This document shows, piece after piece, positions 40,858-48,882 of a stretch of 64,000 nt of DNA. The translations under genes and the position numbers were made by a program. Origin of the DNA: an uncultured Bacteroidales bacterium (GTDB taxonomy: Bacteria > Bacteroidota > Bacteroidia > Bacteroidales > Paludibacteraceae); assembly GCA_902800215.1 (NCBI GenBank), contig CADCDS010000001.1:62001-126000 (forward strand), read 5' to 3'. Each line of letters opens with the position of its first letter. Positions within the stretch are counted from its first letter, which is position 1. The notes under the pieces were generated by a model, which saw only the letters and a list, made by a program, of their open reading frames with translations, was not told the origin of the DNA and searched no databases.

Positions 40858-41639
40858 TGACTAAGCACGTAGCGTTGGTGTTGGGTTCCGGTGGTGCGCG
40901 TGGATTAGCGCATATCGGAGCTATTGAGGCGTTAGAGGAACGGGGATATACGATATCAAGTATAGCCGGTTGTTCGATGGGTGCTATCATTGCCGGGATG
41001 TATGCAGCCGGTGAACTGCAAGAAGCCAAGAAATGGTTTCTGCAGGTGGACAAGCAGTTGATACTCCGAATGATGGATATCAACCTGCTCAGCCGTAGTT
41101 CGTTAGTGAAAGGCCAACGGATCATCCGGGAATTAGAGAAGATCGTGCCGGACCGGCCGATGGAGGAACTGAATATCCCTTGTTCTATAGTTGCCACAGA
41201 CCTGATGCACACGGAGCAGGTGGTGTTCCGCAGCGGTAGTCTTTTCGAAGCCGTACGGGCATCGATCAGTATCCCGTTGTTCTTTCGTCCGGTGCAGATG
41301 GAGGATAAGTTGCTGATCGACGGCGGAATTTTGAATCCTTTACCGCTGAATATCGTGCAACGCACGGAAGGAGACGTCTTAGTGGCAATGGACATCAGCG
41401 GAAAAGACAGTATGCCGTTGGAGCGCAAAGTCAATTTCATCAGTATCCTGGACCGCATGAGTGACCTGCAGATTCAGCAGAACACCTTGTTATCCTTACA
41501 ACTGACTCCACCCGATATCCATGCCGTGATGCGGCAGTATGCATACACCACCTTCGATTTTGATAAGGCGGAAACGATTATTGCCGACGGCAAACGGATC
41601 ATGAACGAAACGTTGGATGGCTATGAAGCGGCTCATTAG
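40857..41639 (+). CDS. Patatin-like phospholipase family protein
   Basis: A 260-residue serine lipid hydrolase. The oxyanion loop GSGGARGLAHIG, nucleophile elbow GCSMG and catalytic-aspartate motif DGGILNPLPL are all present, giving the Ser-Asp dyad of RssA/patatin proteins. It would deacylate phospholipids; there is no signal peptide, so it acts in the cytoplasm or at the inner membrane. The gene sits between gcvT and a TonB-dependent receptor, with overlaps at both ends (TAATG; about 20 bp). Confidence 0.92.
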   Translation: MTKHVALVLGSGGARGLAHIGAIEALEERGYTISSIAGCSMGAIIAGMYAAGELQEAKKWFLQVDKQLILRMMDINLLSRSSLVKGQRIIRELEKIVPDRPMEELNIPCSIVATDLMHTEQVVFRSGSLFEAVRASISIPLFFRPVQMEDKLLIDGGILNPLPLNIVQRTEGDVLVAMDISGKDSMPLERKVNFISILDRMSDLQIQQNTLLSLQLTPPDIHAVMRQYAYTTFDFDKAETIIADGKRIMNETLDGYEAAH

Positions 41640-43491
41640 TCTATTGGTCGGTGTTCTATGTTCTGTACTTCATCTATGCGCACAAGACACGGTGCGCGTA
41701 GGGGATTTTACGTTGGACGAACTGGAAGTGCTGGAGACCTTTGTGATACACGATGACTTCAGTGGTCCGGAGAACAAAATGCGGTATTTCAGTCATGACG
41801 AGATTCAGCATCTGCCGATTTCCAATGTGGCGGATGTGCTGACTTGCCTTTCCGGTATCGATGTGCGGTCACGGGGAACAAGTAACGTACAGACGGATGT
41901 GAGTCTGTACGGCGGTACGTTTGACCAGGTGCTGGTATGCATTAACGGTATTCCCGTCAACGATGCACAGACGGGTCATTATGCGATGAATCTGCCTATC
42001 ACACCGGCGCTGATCGAACGGATCGAGGTGCGTCAGGGTAATGCAGCACTGACCGCCGGTGCATTCACCGGTGCGATTAACATCATCACACGGGAGAAGT
42101 GGTCAGATCAATACACGCTGCAGATGGATGCCGGAACGAATGCCGATGTTCATCCGCTTTTTGCAAGCTGTTGGGCACGGAAGGACGTGCATGTGAACTT
42201 ATCTGCCGAATATGCACGAAGTGACGGCTATTATGCCCCGACGGACGATGCCAAAGAAAAAACGGCATTGCGAAACACAGATTATCAGTTGGCGAACCTC
42301 TATTTTCAGACCCGTTGGAGAAGCCTGGATGCACAAGTGGGCGTACAATACAAAGATGCGGGGCTGGGAACCGGATACGGTTTTGCGAGTATCGATCAGT
42401 TCGATGCTACACGTACCCTCTTTGCGTCGATACAAAACAAATGGGACTTCGGTCCGTACTGGAGTCTAAGCGCACAAGCATCCTACCGCACCAACTACGA
42501 TCACTATGAATGGCATCGGGGTGCTGTCACCAACCGGCATTGGACCCATTCTACCCGTGCCGCCTTGGAAGCCGAATACTTCCATCCCGAAATCGGAACG
42601 ACGACCCTGCGTGCCGAAATCCAAGACGACTACATCCGTTCCACGAACATGGGTATCCACAACCGGCTCCATGCCACGTTCAGCGCCAAACACTTATATG
42701 TATACCGGAGATGGGTCGCTTCGTTAGGTGCCGCCGGACAGTACAACAACTGGTTCGGATGGGACGGAACGGGTTTTGCGTATGTCGGTTACAAATCACT
42801 CTTCTTGACCGCCAGCCGCTCAGTGCGTATGCCTACGTGGACGGATTTGTTTTACAAGGCCGGTGTCCAACGGGGAAGTACGGATTTGAAAGCAGAGAAA
42901 GCATGGACCTTGGCGCTGAACGGTCACTATGAATGGTGTTGGCAGAATGCCGGAAAATTAGACATTGCAGGAAACGTCTTCTACCGGTGGGGACAGAATA
43001 TCATTGATTGGACTTATGACACGACGGACGGTTTGTTCCATGCCACCAATCAGAACAAAGTGAACACTTTCGGAGTGGAACTGAACGCGACTTACCATCT
43101 TAACGAATGGTTAAAGAACATCAGTGTACGATATGCTTACACGAACTTATCGCTTGATGTAGCCAAGGAAAAAAGCAATTATTTGGACTACTTACGGCAT
43201 AAGGTAATATTGAACATTGACCATGGTATTTATGTATGGAAAAAAGGTTGCATAGGTGCCAATTGGAATCTAAGATGGCAGGACCGGGAAGGGAGTTATG
43301 TAGATATCTACGGCACTGCAGGCAATGCGTATCAACCGGTGCTACTGTTAGACGGCAGTATATATATGGAGTGCGCGCGTGTACGCGTTTCTGCGGAATG
43401 CACGAATATAACCAATCGGCATTACTATGACTACGGGGGTGTTTTGGAACCCGGTGCACATGGACGACTTTGCGTGCGTGCAAACTTTTAA
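41617..43491 (+). CDS. TonB-dependent receptor
   Basis: A 624-residue outer-membrane receptor: signal peptide (LISLLVGVLCSVLHLCAQ), a TonB-box-like start (DTVRVGDFTLDELEVLETF), plug domain with LTCLSGIDVRSRGTSNVQ and SLYGGTFDQVLVCINGIPVN, and a 22-strand barrel ending in aromatic LCVRANF. It is compact, without the CarboxypepD-reg extension of SusC types, so it resembles BtuB/FecA-size transporters for cobalamin, haem or siderophores; the ligand is not evident. Possible starts are at 41617 or 41623, both inside the patatin gene. It ends the six-gene operon. Confidence 0.9.
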   Translation: MAMKRLISLLVGVLCSVLHLCAQDTVRVGDFTLDELEVLETFVIHDDFSGPENKMRYFSHDEIQHLPISNVADVLTCLSGIDVRSRGTSNVQTDVSLYGGTFDQVLVCINGIPVNDAQTGHYAMNLPITPALIERIEVRQGNAALTAGAFTGAINIITREKWSDQYTLQMDAGTNADVHPLFASCWARKDVHVNLSAEYARSDGYYAPTDDAKEKTALRNTDYQLANLYFQTRWRSLDAQVGVQYKDAGLGTGYGFASIDQFDATRTLFASIQNKWDFGPYWSLSAQASYRTNYDHYEWHRGAVTNRHWTHSTRAALEAEYFHPEIGTTTLRAEIQDDYIRSTNMGIHNRLHATFSAKHLYVYRRWVASLGAAGQYNNWFGWDGTGFAYVGYKSLFLTASRSVRMPTWTDLFYKAGVQRGSTDLKAEKAWTLALNGHYEWCWQNAGKLDIAGNVFYRWGQNIIDWTYDTTDGLFHATNQNKVNTFGVELNATYHLNEWLKNISVRYAYTNLSLDVAKEKSNYLDYLRHKVILNIDHGIYVWKKGCIGANWNLRWQDREGSYVDIYGTAGNAYQPVLLLDGSIYMECARVRVSAECTNITNRHYYDYGGVLEPGAHGRLCVRANF

Positions 43492-43559
43492 AATGCACAA
43501 CAAAAATGTTTTGTATTTCAAAAAATGAAAGAAAAATGCAAAAAAAATAACAAAACGTA

Positions 43560-43589
43560 TTGTTAATTCAAAAAAAAGTTGTATCTTTG
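43560..43589 (+). promoter_or_regulatory. Promoter of the first acyl-CoA ligase gene
   Basis: TTGTTAATTCA (from 43560), A-run, then TATCTTTG (43582-43589), 52 bp before the ATG. The TTGCATAT version of the -33 box is not kept here. Confidence 0.75.
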
Positions 43590-43641
43590 CAGTTGTTTTT
43601 GAATGCAAACACAACAATAAAGAAAAATAGAACATTACAAT

Positions 43642-45291
43642 ATGGAAACAGAGCATTATTTATCGGCCCTTAAACGGACAATGAGTAAACGTTGGGATTG
43701 CCTTTCGATGACAGATCTGGACGGAGACCATAAATACACGTATGCCGATTTGGCAAGAGAGATCGTTAAACTGCACGTCACCTGGCGTGAGTGCGGTATC
43801 AAAGAGGGCGATAAGATTGCCTTGGCGGGACGTAACTGTTCCAACTGGGGTTTGTTATTCTTGGCGGCTACCAGTTACAAAGCCGTGGTAGTAAGTATTC
43901 TTCCGGATTTTACGGCAGAGGGCATCTACTCATTGGTGGATCATTCGGAATCCGTTCTGCTCTACGTAGGTCCGAATGTGAAGAAGAAGATTGATCCGTC
44001 TCAGATGAAGGGTCTGAAAGCGACCATTTTCATGGATGAGATGTCGATTGTAGCATCGGATGACAAGTTCCGCAAGGCTTATGAAGGAGCCGAAGCTGCC
44101 TTCCAAAAAGCCTATCCGAACGGTGTATCTCTGAACGATGTGGATTTCCCGACGGATAATATCAATGACTTGGCGGTGATCAACTACACCTCCGGTTCGA
44201 CGGGCAATCCGAAGGGCGTCATGTTGAGTAACCTGAACCTGTCGGGTAACGTGGATTTTGCAAACCATCGTATTCCTCACCGTCCGGGTGACAAGGTGCT
44301 GTCAATGCTTCCGATCGCCCATATGTTCGGTCTAATGTACGAGTTCTTGTACCAGGTATGCGACGGTGCGGAAGTGTATTTCCTGACACAGGCTCCTACT
44401 CCGTCGGTGCTGATGAAAGCGTTTGCGCAAGTGAAGCCGTTCATGATTCTTACCGTACCTTTGGTAATCGAGAAGATCGTGAAGAAGGGTGTGTTGCCGA
44501 AGATCAGCAGTCCTATGGCCAAGATCATGTGGAAGACCCCGATTCTCAAGAATATCATCCGTGGCAAAGTGAAAGAAGGACTGGACAAGACCTTTGGCGG
44601 CCAACTTCGTTTCCTGATTATCGGTGGTGCCGCGCTGAACGGAGAAGTGGAGCAAGTATTACACGATATCAAGTTCCAATACTGCGTAGGTTACGGTATG
44701 ACCGAGTGCGCTCCGCTGATCAGTTATGAGGATTGGTGGAAATATGCTTTCCATAGTTGCGGTAAGGAATTAGAGCAATGCCGTGTTCGTATCGATTCGG
44801 AGAACCCGATCGCCAAAGACGGTGAGATCCAGGTAAAGGGTATCAACGTGATGATGGGTTATTATAAGAACGAGGAAGCGACAAAGGCAGTATTCACCAA
44901 GGACGGCTGGATGCGTACAGGAGACCTGGGTGTGCTGGATAAAGAAGGAAATATCTATATCCACGGCCGTTCGAAGAACATGATTCTGGGTCCGAGTGGT
45001 CAGAATATCTATCCGGAGGAGTTGGAGGATAAACTGAACTCAATGCCTTGCGTGATAGAGTCAATTGTGGTAGATCGTGACCATAAATTAGTGGCACTCG
45101 TATTCCCGGATACGTCCAAAGAAGGACAGAAACAATTAGGAAACCGGACCATTACGGAGTTGATGGAAGAGAATCGTGTGATCGTGAACCGGAATCTGCC
45201 GGCTTACAGTCAGATCAGTGAGATTGAATTGGTTGCATCGGAGTTTGAGAAAACCCCGAAACGCTCCATCAAGAGATATTTATACAAGTAA
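43642..45291 (+). CDS. AMP-binding long-chain acyl-CoA ligase-type enzyme (copy 1)
   Basis: A 549-residue adenylate-forming enzyme that would activate fatty or related acids with ATP and CoA. Motifs: YTSGSTGNPKGVML (P-loop, about residue 186), GYGMTECAPL, and the hinge and C-terminal region WMRTGDLGVLDKEGN and FEKTPKRSIKRYLYK with the catalytic lysine. It is shorter than the usual 600-residue FadD15 type. A paralogue follows in the same direction under its own promoter, so the pair arose by duplication; they differ most in the acyl-pocket region after TECAPL. Confidence 0.9.
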   Translation: METEHYLSALKRTMSKRWDCLSMTDLDGDHKYTYADLAREIVKLHVTWRECGIKEGDKIALAGRNCSNWGLLFLAATSYKAVVVSILPDFTAEGIYSLVDHSESVLLYVGPNVKKKIDPSQMKGLKATIFMDEMSIVASDDKFRKAYEGAEAAFQKAYPNGVSLNDVDFPTDNINDLAVINYTSGSTGNPKGVMLSNLNLSGNVDFANHRIPHRPGDKVLSMLPIAHMFGLMYEFLYQVCDGAEVYFLTQAPTPSVLMKAFAQVKPFMILTVPLVIEKIVKKGVLPKISSPMAKIMWKTPILKNIIRGKVKEGLDKTFGGQLRFLIIGGAALNGEVEQVLHDIKFQYCVGYGMTECAPLISYEDWWKYAFHSCGKELEQCRVRIDSENPIAKDGEIQVKGINVMMGYYKNEEATKAVFTKDGWMRTGDLGVLDKEGNIYIHGRSKNMILGPSGQNIYPEELEDKLNSMPCVIESIVVDRDHKLVALVFPDTSKEGQKQLGNRTITELMEENRVIVNRNLPAYSQISEIELVASEFEKTPKRSIKRYLYK

Positions 45292-45374
45292 AGGTTTTTT
45301 CATAAGAAAGACGTTATTTTCATAACGTTATTAGTGAGTAAGTAGATGAGATTCCTTGGATGGGATCGAAGCTT

Positions 45375-45409
45375 GCGGGTAGTTGTGAAACCACCCGCTT
45401 GTTTTTTTT
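45375..45409 (+). terminator. Rho-independent terminator between the two ligase genes
   Basis: GCGGGT-A-GTT / AAC-C-ACCCGC stem (45375-45398) with a GTGA loop, then TTGTTTTTTTT. A separate small palindrome CGTTAT-TTTC-ATAACG lies just upstream near 45311-45326. Confidence 0.88.
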
Positions 45410-45419
45410 CGCATTTTTC

Positions 45420-45450
45420 TTGCATATATCAGAAAAAAGCAGTACCTTTG
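45420..45450 (+). promoter_or_regulatory. Promoter of the second acyl-CoA ligase gene
   Basis: TTGCATATATCA (45420-45431), GAAAAAAGCAG, TACCTTTG (45443-45450); the -7 element opens the palindrome ACCTTTGC-ACCC-GCAAAGGT. Confidence 0.9.
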
Positions 45451-45494
45451 CACCCGCAAAGGTATTAGTTGTATTATAAAAATAGGAAACATCA

Positions 45495-47135
45495 ATGGTA
45501 AAACACTATTTGCAATATTTGTCCGAGGTGATATATCATCAATGGAATGACGCTGCCTTGACGGACTACAATGAAGATCACGAATACACCTTCGGAGAGT
45601 TAGCAACGGAGATGCTTCGCCTGCATGTATTGTTTGAATTATACGGGATTAAGAAAGGGGATAAGATTGCATTGGCAGGCCGTAACTGCGCCAATTGGGC
45701 GGTTGCCTATCTGGCTATCGCTTCGTATGAAGGTGTTTGTGTAAGTATTCTGCAGGATTTCACGGCGGAAGATATCGCGCATCTGTTGGAGCATTCGGAC
45801 TCGGAGATGCTGTTTGTCGGACCGTACGTATGGAAAGATCTGCAGCAGCAAACCATGCCGGCTAAGATCAAGGCAGTGCATTCGTTGGAAGACTGGCGAA
45901 CGCTCTATCATGCGGAAGGCATCAAAGCCATAAGCGAAGACGTATGGCATGAGGCTTTCAAGGCAAAATTTCCACAAGGCATTGAGCCTGAGGACATTGC
46001 CTTTTCTGCTGATCCGGATGCGTTGTCGCTGATCAACTACACTTCCGGTTCAACGGGTCACCCTAAGGGCGTGATGCTCAACGGACGCAGTCTGAGCAAT
46101 AACGTGGAAGTAGGCATGAAGATGCTGCCGGTTGACCCGGGACAGCGCTTAGTGTCCATGTTGCCATTAGCGCATATGTTCGGTCAGATATGCGAGTTAT
46201 TATATCCGCTTACGTCCGGTACACATATTTATTTCCTGACTAAGTCCCCTACTCCGTCTATCTTGCTGAAGGCGATGAAAGAGGTGCAGCCGTACCTGGT
46301 AGTGACCGTGCCGCTGGTAATCGAGAAGATCTACAAGAAGAACCTGGATCCGTTACTGAGCAAACGGGTGATACGTGCATTCTGGCATACCCCGTTCATT
46401 GGCGCTATCCTCAAACGTAAAGTCAAACGAGGTCTGAGGAACGCTTTTGGCGGTAAGTTACGCTATTTCATCTGCGGTGGTGCAGCGATGAATCCGGTGG
46501 TAGAGAAATGTCTGATGGATATCCATTTCCCCTTGTCTATCGGTTACGGCATGACAGAATGCGGACCGCTGATCGGAGGTAATCCGCCGAAGTACTTCAA
46601 AGCGCGTTCCGGCGGTGTACCGGTGATGAATATGGAGGTGAAGATCGACGAGCCTAATCAAGCCGGCATCGGAGAGATTCTGGTCAAGGGCGAGAATGTG
46701 ATGTTAGGCTATTACAAGAACGAAGAAGCGACGAAAGCCGTGTTCACCGAAGACGGATGGATGCGTACCGGTGACCTCGGACGACTGGATAAAAAGAAGA
46801 ATATCTATATCAAAGGCCGCTCCAAGACCATGTTTTTGGGTGCATCAGGACAGAACATCTATCCGGAAGAGATTGAGGATAAACTCAACAACCAGGAAGC
46901 AGTAGGAGAATCGCTGATTGTGGAACGGGAAGGCAAACTCGTGGCACTCGTCTTCCCGGATGAGACGCTGACCAAGCGCATGACGCTGGAAGAAGTGCAG
47001 AAGATCATGAAGGCGAATCTGGAAAAACTGAACAAGCTTATTCCTTCCTACAGCAAGGTATCGAATATCGAGGTACAGGAGAAACCTTTTGAGCACACAC
47101 CGAAGAAGTCTATCAAACGGTTTATGTACAAGTGA
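45495..47135 (+). CDS. AMP-binding long-chain acyl-CoA ligase-type enzyme (copy 2)
   Basis: A 546-residue paralogue of the preceding gene with YTSGSTGHPKGVML, GYGMTECGPL, WMRTGDLGRLDKKKN and a C-terminal FEHTPKKSIKRFMYK. The N-terminal openings (HYLQYLSEVIYHQWND compared with HYLSALKRTMSKRWDC) and GDKIALAGRNC are clearly related. Different residues around the TECGPLIGGNPP pocket suggest a different acyl substrate. It has its own promoter and ends at a bidirectional terminator shared with the ABC permease operon. Confidence 0.9.
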   Translation: MVKHYLQYLSEVIYHQWNDAALTDYNEDHEYTFGELATEMLRLHVLFELYGIKKGDKIALAGRNCANWAVAYLAIASYEGVCVSILQDFTAEDIAHLLEHSDSEMLFVGPYVWKDLQQQTMPAKIKAVHSLEDWRTLYHAEGIKAISEDVWHEAFKAKFPQGIEPEDIAFSADPDALSLINYTSGSTGHPKGVMLNGRSLSNNVEVGMKMLPVDPGQRLVSMLPLAHMFGQICELLYPLTSGTHIYFLTKSPTPSILLKAMKEVQPYLVVTVPLVIEKIYKKNLDPLLSKRVIRAFWHTPFIGAILKRKVKRGLRNAFGGKLRYFICGGAAMNPVVEKCLMDIHFPLSIGYGMTECGPLIGGNPPKYFKARSGGVPVMNMEVKIDEPNQAGIGEILVKGENVMLGYYKNEEATKAVFTEDGWMRTGDLGRLDKKKNIYIKGRSKTMFLGASGQNIYPEEIEDKLNNQEAVGESLIVEREGKLVALVFPDETLTKRMTLEEVQKIMKANLEKLNKLIPSYSKVSNIEVQEKPFEHTPKKSIKRFMYK

Positions 47136-47143
47136 TACCAACG

Positions 47144-47172
47144 AAAACGACGGCCAAATGGTCGTCGTTTTT
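47144..47172. terminator. Bidirectional terminator between convergent operons
   Basis: AAAACGACG-G-CC / GG-T-CGTCGTTTT stem with an AAAT loop (47144-47169), flanked by A-run and T-run so that it works on both strands. Confidence 0.9.
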
Positions 47173-47173
47173 A

Positions 47174-48031
47174 TCATATCGTGTCGATAAAGAATTTCTG
47201 CTTGCGATTAAACATGCGTATACCGATTAGCAGTAAAACGAACATGAAACCGATGCTATATGCCAATGCGGTCCAACTGAACTGACCGGCACCGTAGGCT
47301 CCGTATTTGAAAGTCTCGATAAGAGCCGTGAGCGGATTAAAGAACATGATCTTATGCAGCGTCGGATCCGTAACAGAACTGAGCGGATAGACGATCGGGG
47401 TCGCATACATCCAGAGAGAGACAAAGACACCGAAGAAATTGATCAGATCGCGGTACTTCGTTGTCAAAGACGAGATGATCAACCCCAGACCCAACGCGAT
47501 ACCTTGCAGCGTCACTAACACGACTGGGAATAGAAGCAGATACCATGTAGGATGCAGATCGACTCCACGAATGACGAAGAGCACATAGACAAAGATGAAC
47601 GTGAACAGTTGCAACGAGAAACGGAACAAACGCGAGATGACTACCGAGATCGGTGACACCAAACGTGGGAAATAAACTTTTCCAAACAAGTTAGCATTCT
47701 TCTGGAACGTACCAGCCACATCGGTCAAACAGGTGGAGAAATACTCCCACAAGCAGATACCGCTCAGGTAGAACACCGGTTGCGGAATATCATCCGTCTC
47801 AATACCGGCGATCTTACCAAACACCACCATGTACATGAACATCGTAAATAGCGGTGAGATAAAATACCATCCCATACCGAAGATGGTTTGTTTGTATTGG
47901 ACAGTTATATCCCGTTTCACAAACAACCAGATGAGGTACTTCTTCTTCCAAAGTTCCTTCAATCCGAGACCTTTCGCGAATGACTTAGGCGAGATCTCAG
48001 TCGTCCAATAGTTTTCTTGAGTCTGCGCCAT
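47174..48031 (-). CDS. ABC-2 type polysaccharide export permease (second of a pair)
   Basis: A 285-residue membrane protein of the Wzm/TagG/KpsM type, about six helices, with FVKRDITVQYKQTIFGMGWY in the N-terminal amphipathic helix and SLTTKYRDLINFFGVF in the middle. It exports lipid-linked polysaccharide or teichoic-type chains with an ATPase partner (Wzt-like). The partner ATPase gene is not next to it. It follows a paralogous permease gene 3 bp after that gene's TGA; a GTG at 48037 overlapping that stop is an alternative start. The two probably form a heterodimer. Confidence 0.88.
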   Translation of the reverse strand: MAQTQENYWTTEISPKSFAKGLGLKELWKKKYLIWLFVKRDITVQYKQTIFGMGWYFISPLFTMFMYMVVFGKIAGIETDDIPQPVFYLSGICLWEYFSTCLTDVAGTFQKNANLFGKVYFPRLVSPISVVISRLFRFSLQLFTFIFVYVLFVIRGVDLHPTWYLLLFPVVLVTLQGIALGLGLIISSLTTKYRDLINFFGVFVSLWMYATPIVYPLSSVTDPTLHKIMFFNPLTALIETFKYGAYGAGQFSWTALAYSIGFMFVLLLIGIRMFNRKQKFFIDTI

Positions 48032-48033
48032 AA

Positions 48034-48882
48034 TCACACGGTATCCATGAAGGATTTTTGAACTTTGTTAAACAACATCAATCCGAAGACAAGGAGGATA
48101 GAGGTGCAGAACACACTGTATCCGAGCCAAAGCCATGAGAACTGTCCTTGTCCCAAAAGCGAATATCGGATTGCTTCCACCACAGGGGTGACCGGATTGA
48201 GATACATAAGCAGATGCAGTTTGGGATTCGTCACCATGCTCATCGGGTAGATAATCGGTGTGATATACACCCAAAGAGAGATGATCTTGGCTAACATAAT
48301 CTGCAAGTCACGGTACTTGGTAGTCAGCGAGGAGAAGATCATTCCGAATCCTACCGCCATGAATGCCAATATCGCTACCAACAACGGAAAAAGTACAATC
48401 TGCCAATGAATGAACAGTTCCGTTCCCGTAGCCGCATAGTAGATATAAAACGCTGCGAAAATTGCCAATTGGATAGCGAATGACAACAAATTTGTAGTCA
48501 CAGCCACCAAAGGCATGATGATACGTGGGAAATAGACTTTTCCGAAGATATCGGCATTGGACACAAACGAGTTGGACGTTGCGCTGACACAACTGGCAAA
48601 ATATCCCCACACCGATATACCCAAGAGGTAGAACAAGATCGGCGGAACACCGTCCGTCTCGATACCGGCTATTCCTCCAAATACCGCCACATAGACGATC
48701 ACCGAAAGAATCGGTGTGATCAAGAACCACAAAGGTCCCAGGATAGTCTGCTTATACGCTACGCGGAAAGCACGGAGAACAAAAAGGATGAACATGTCGC
48801 GGTAGCGCCAAATCTCCTTCCAGTCAACAGCCAACAGTTTATCCTTAGGCGTAATCGTCAAATCCCACTTCTGTTCACTCAT
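48034..48882 (-). CDS. ABC-2 type polysaccharide export permease (first of a pair)
   Basis: A 282-residue paralogue of the following gene: FVLRAFRVAYKQTILGPLWF, GGIAGIETDGVPPILFYLLG, and SLTTKYRDLQIMLAKI match its neighbour position by position, and both end in a short Q-K-F/S-F-I/M-DT tail. The ATG at 48882 overlaps the MMPL gene by 8 bp. Usually one permease gene is paired with one ATPase gene; two permeases and no ATPase is atypical. Confidence 0.88.
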   Translation of the reverse strand: MSEQKWDLTITPKDKLLAVDWKEIWRYRDMFILFVLRAFRVAYKQTILGPLWFLITPILSVIVYVAVFGGIAGIETDGVPPILFYLLGISVWGYFASCVSATSNSFVSNADIFGKVYFPRIIMPLVAVTTNLLSFAIQLAIFAAFYIYYAATGTELFIHWQIVLFPLLVAILAFMAVGFGMIFSSLTTKYRDLQIMLAKIISLWVYITPIIYPMSMVTNPKLHLLMYLNPVTPVVEAIRYSLLGQGQFSWLWLGYSVFCTSILLVFGLMLFNKVQKSFMDTV

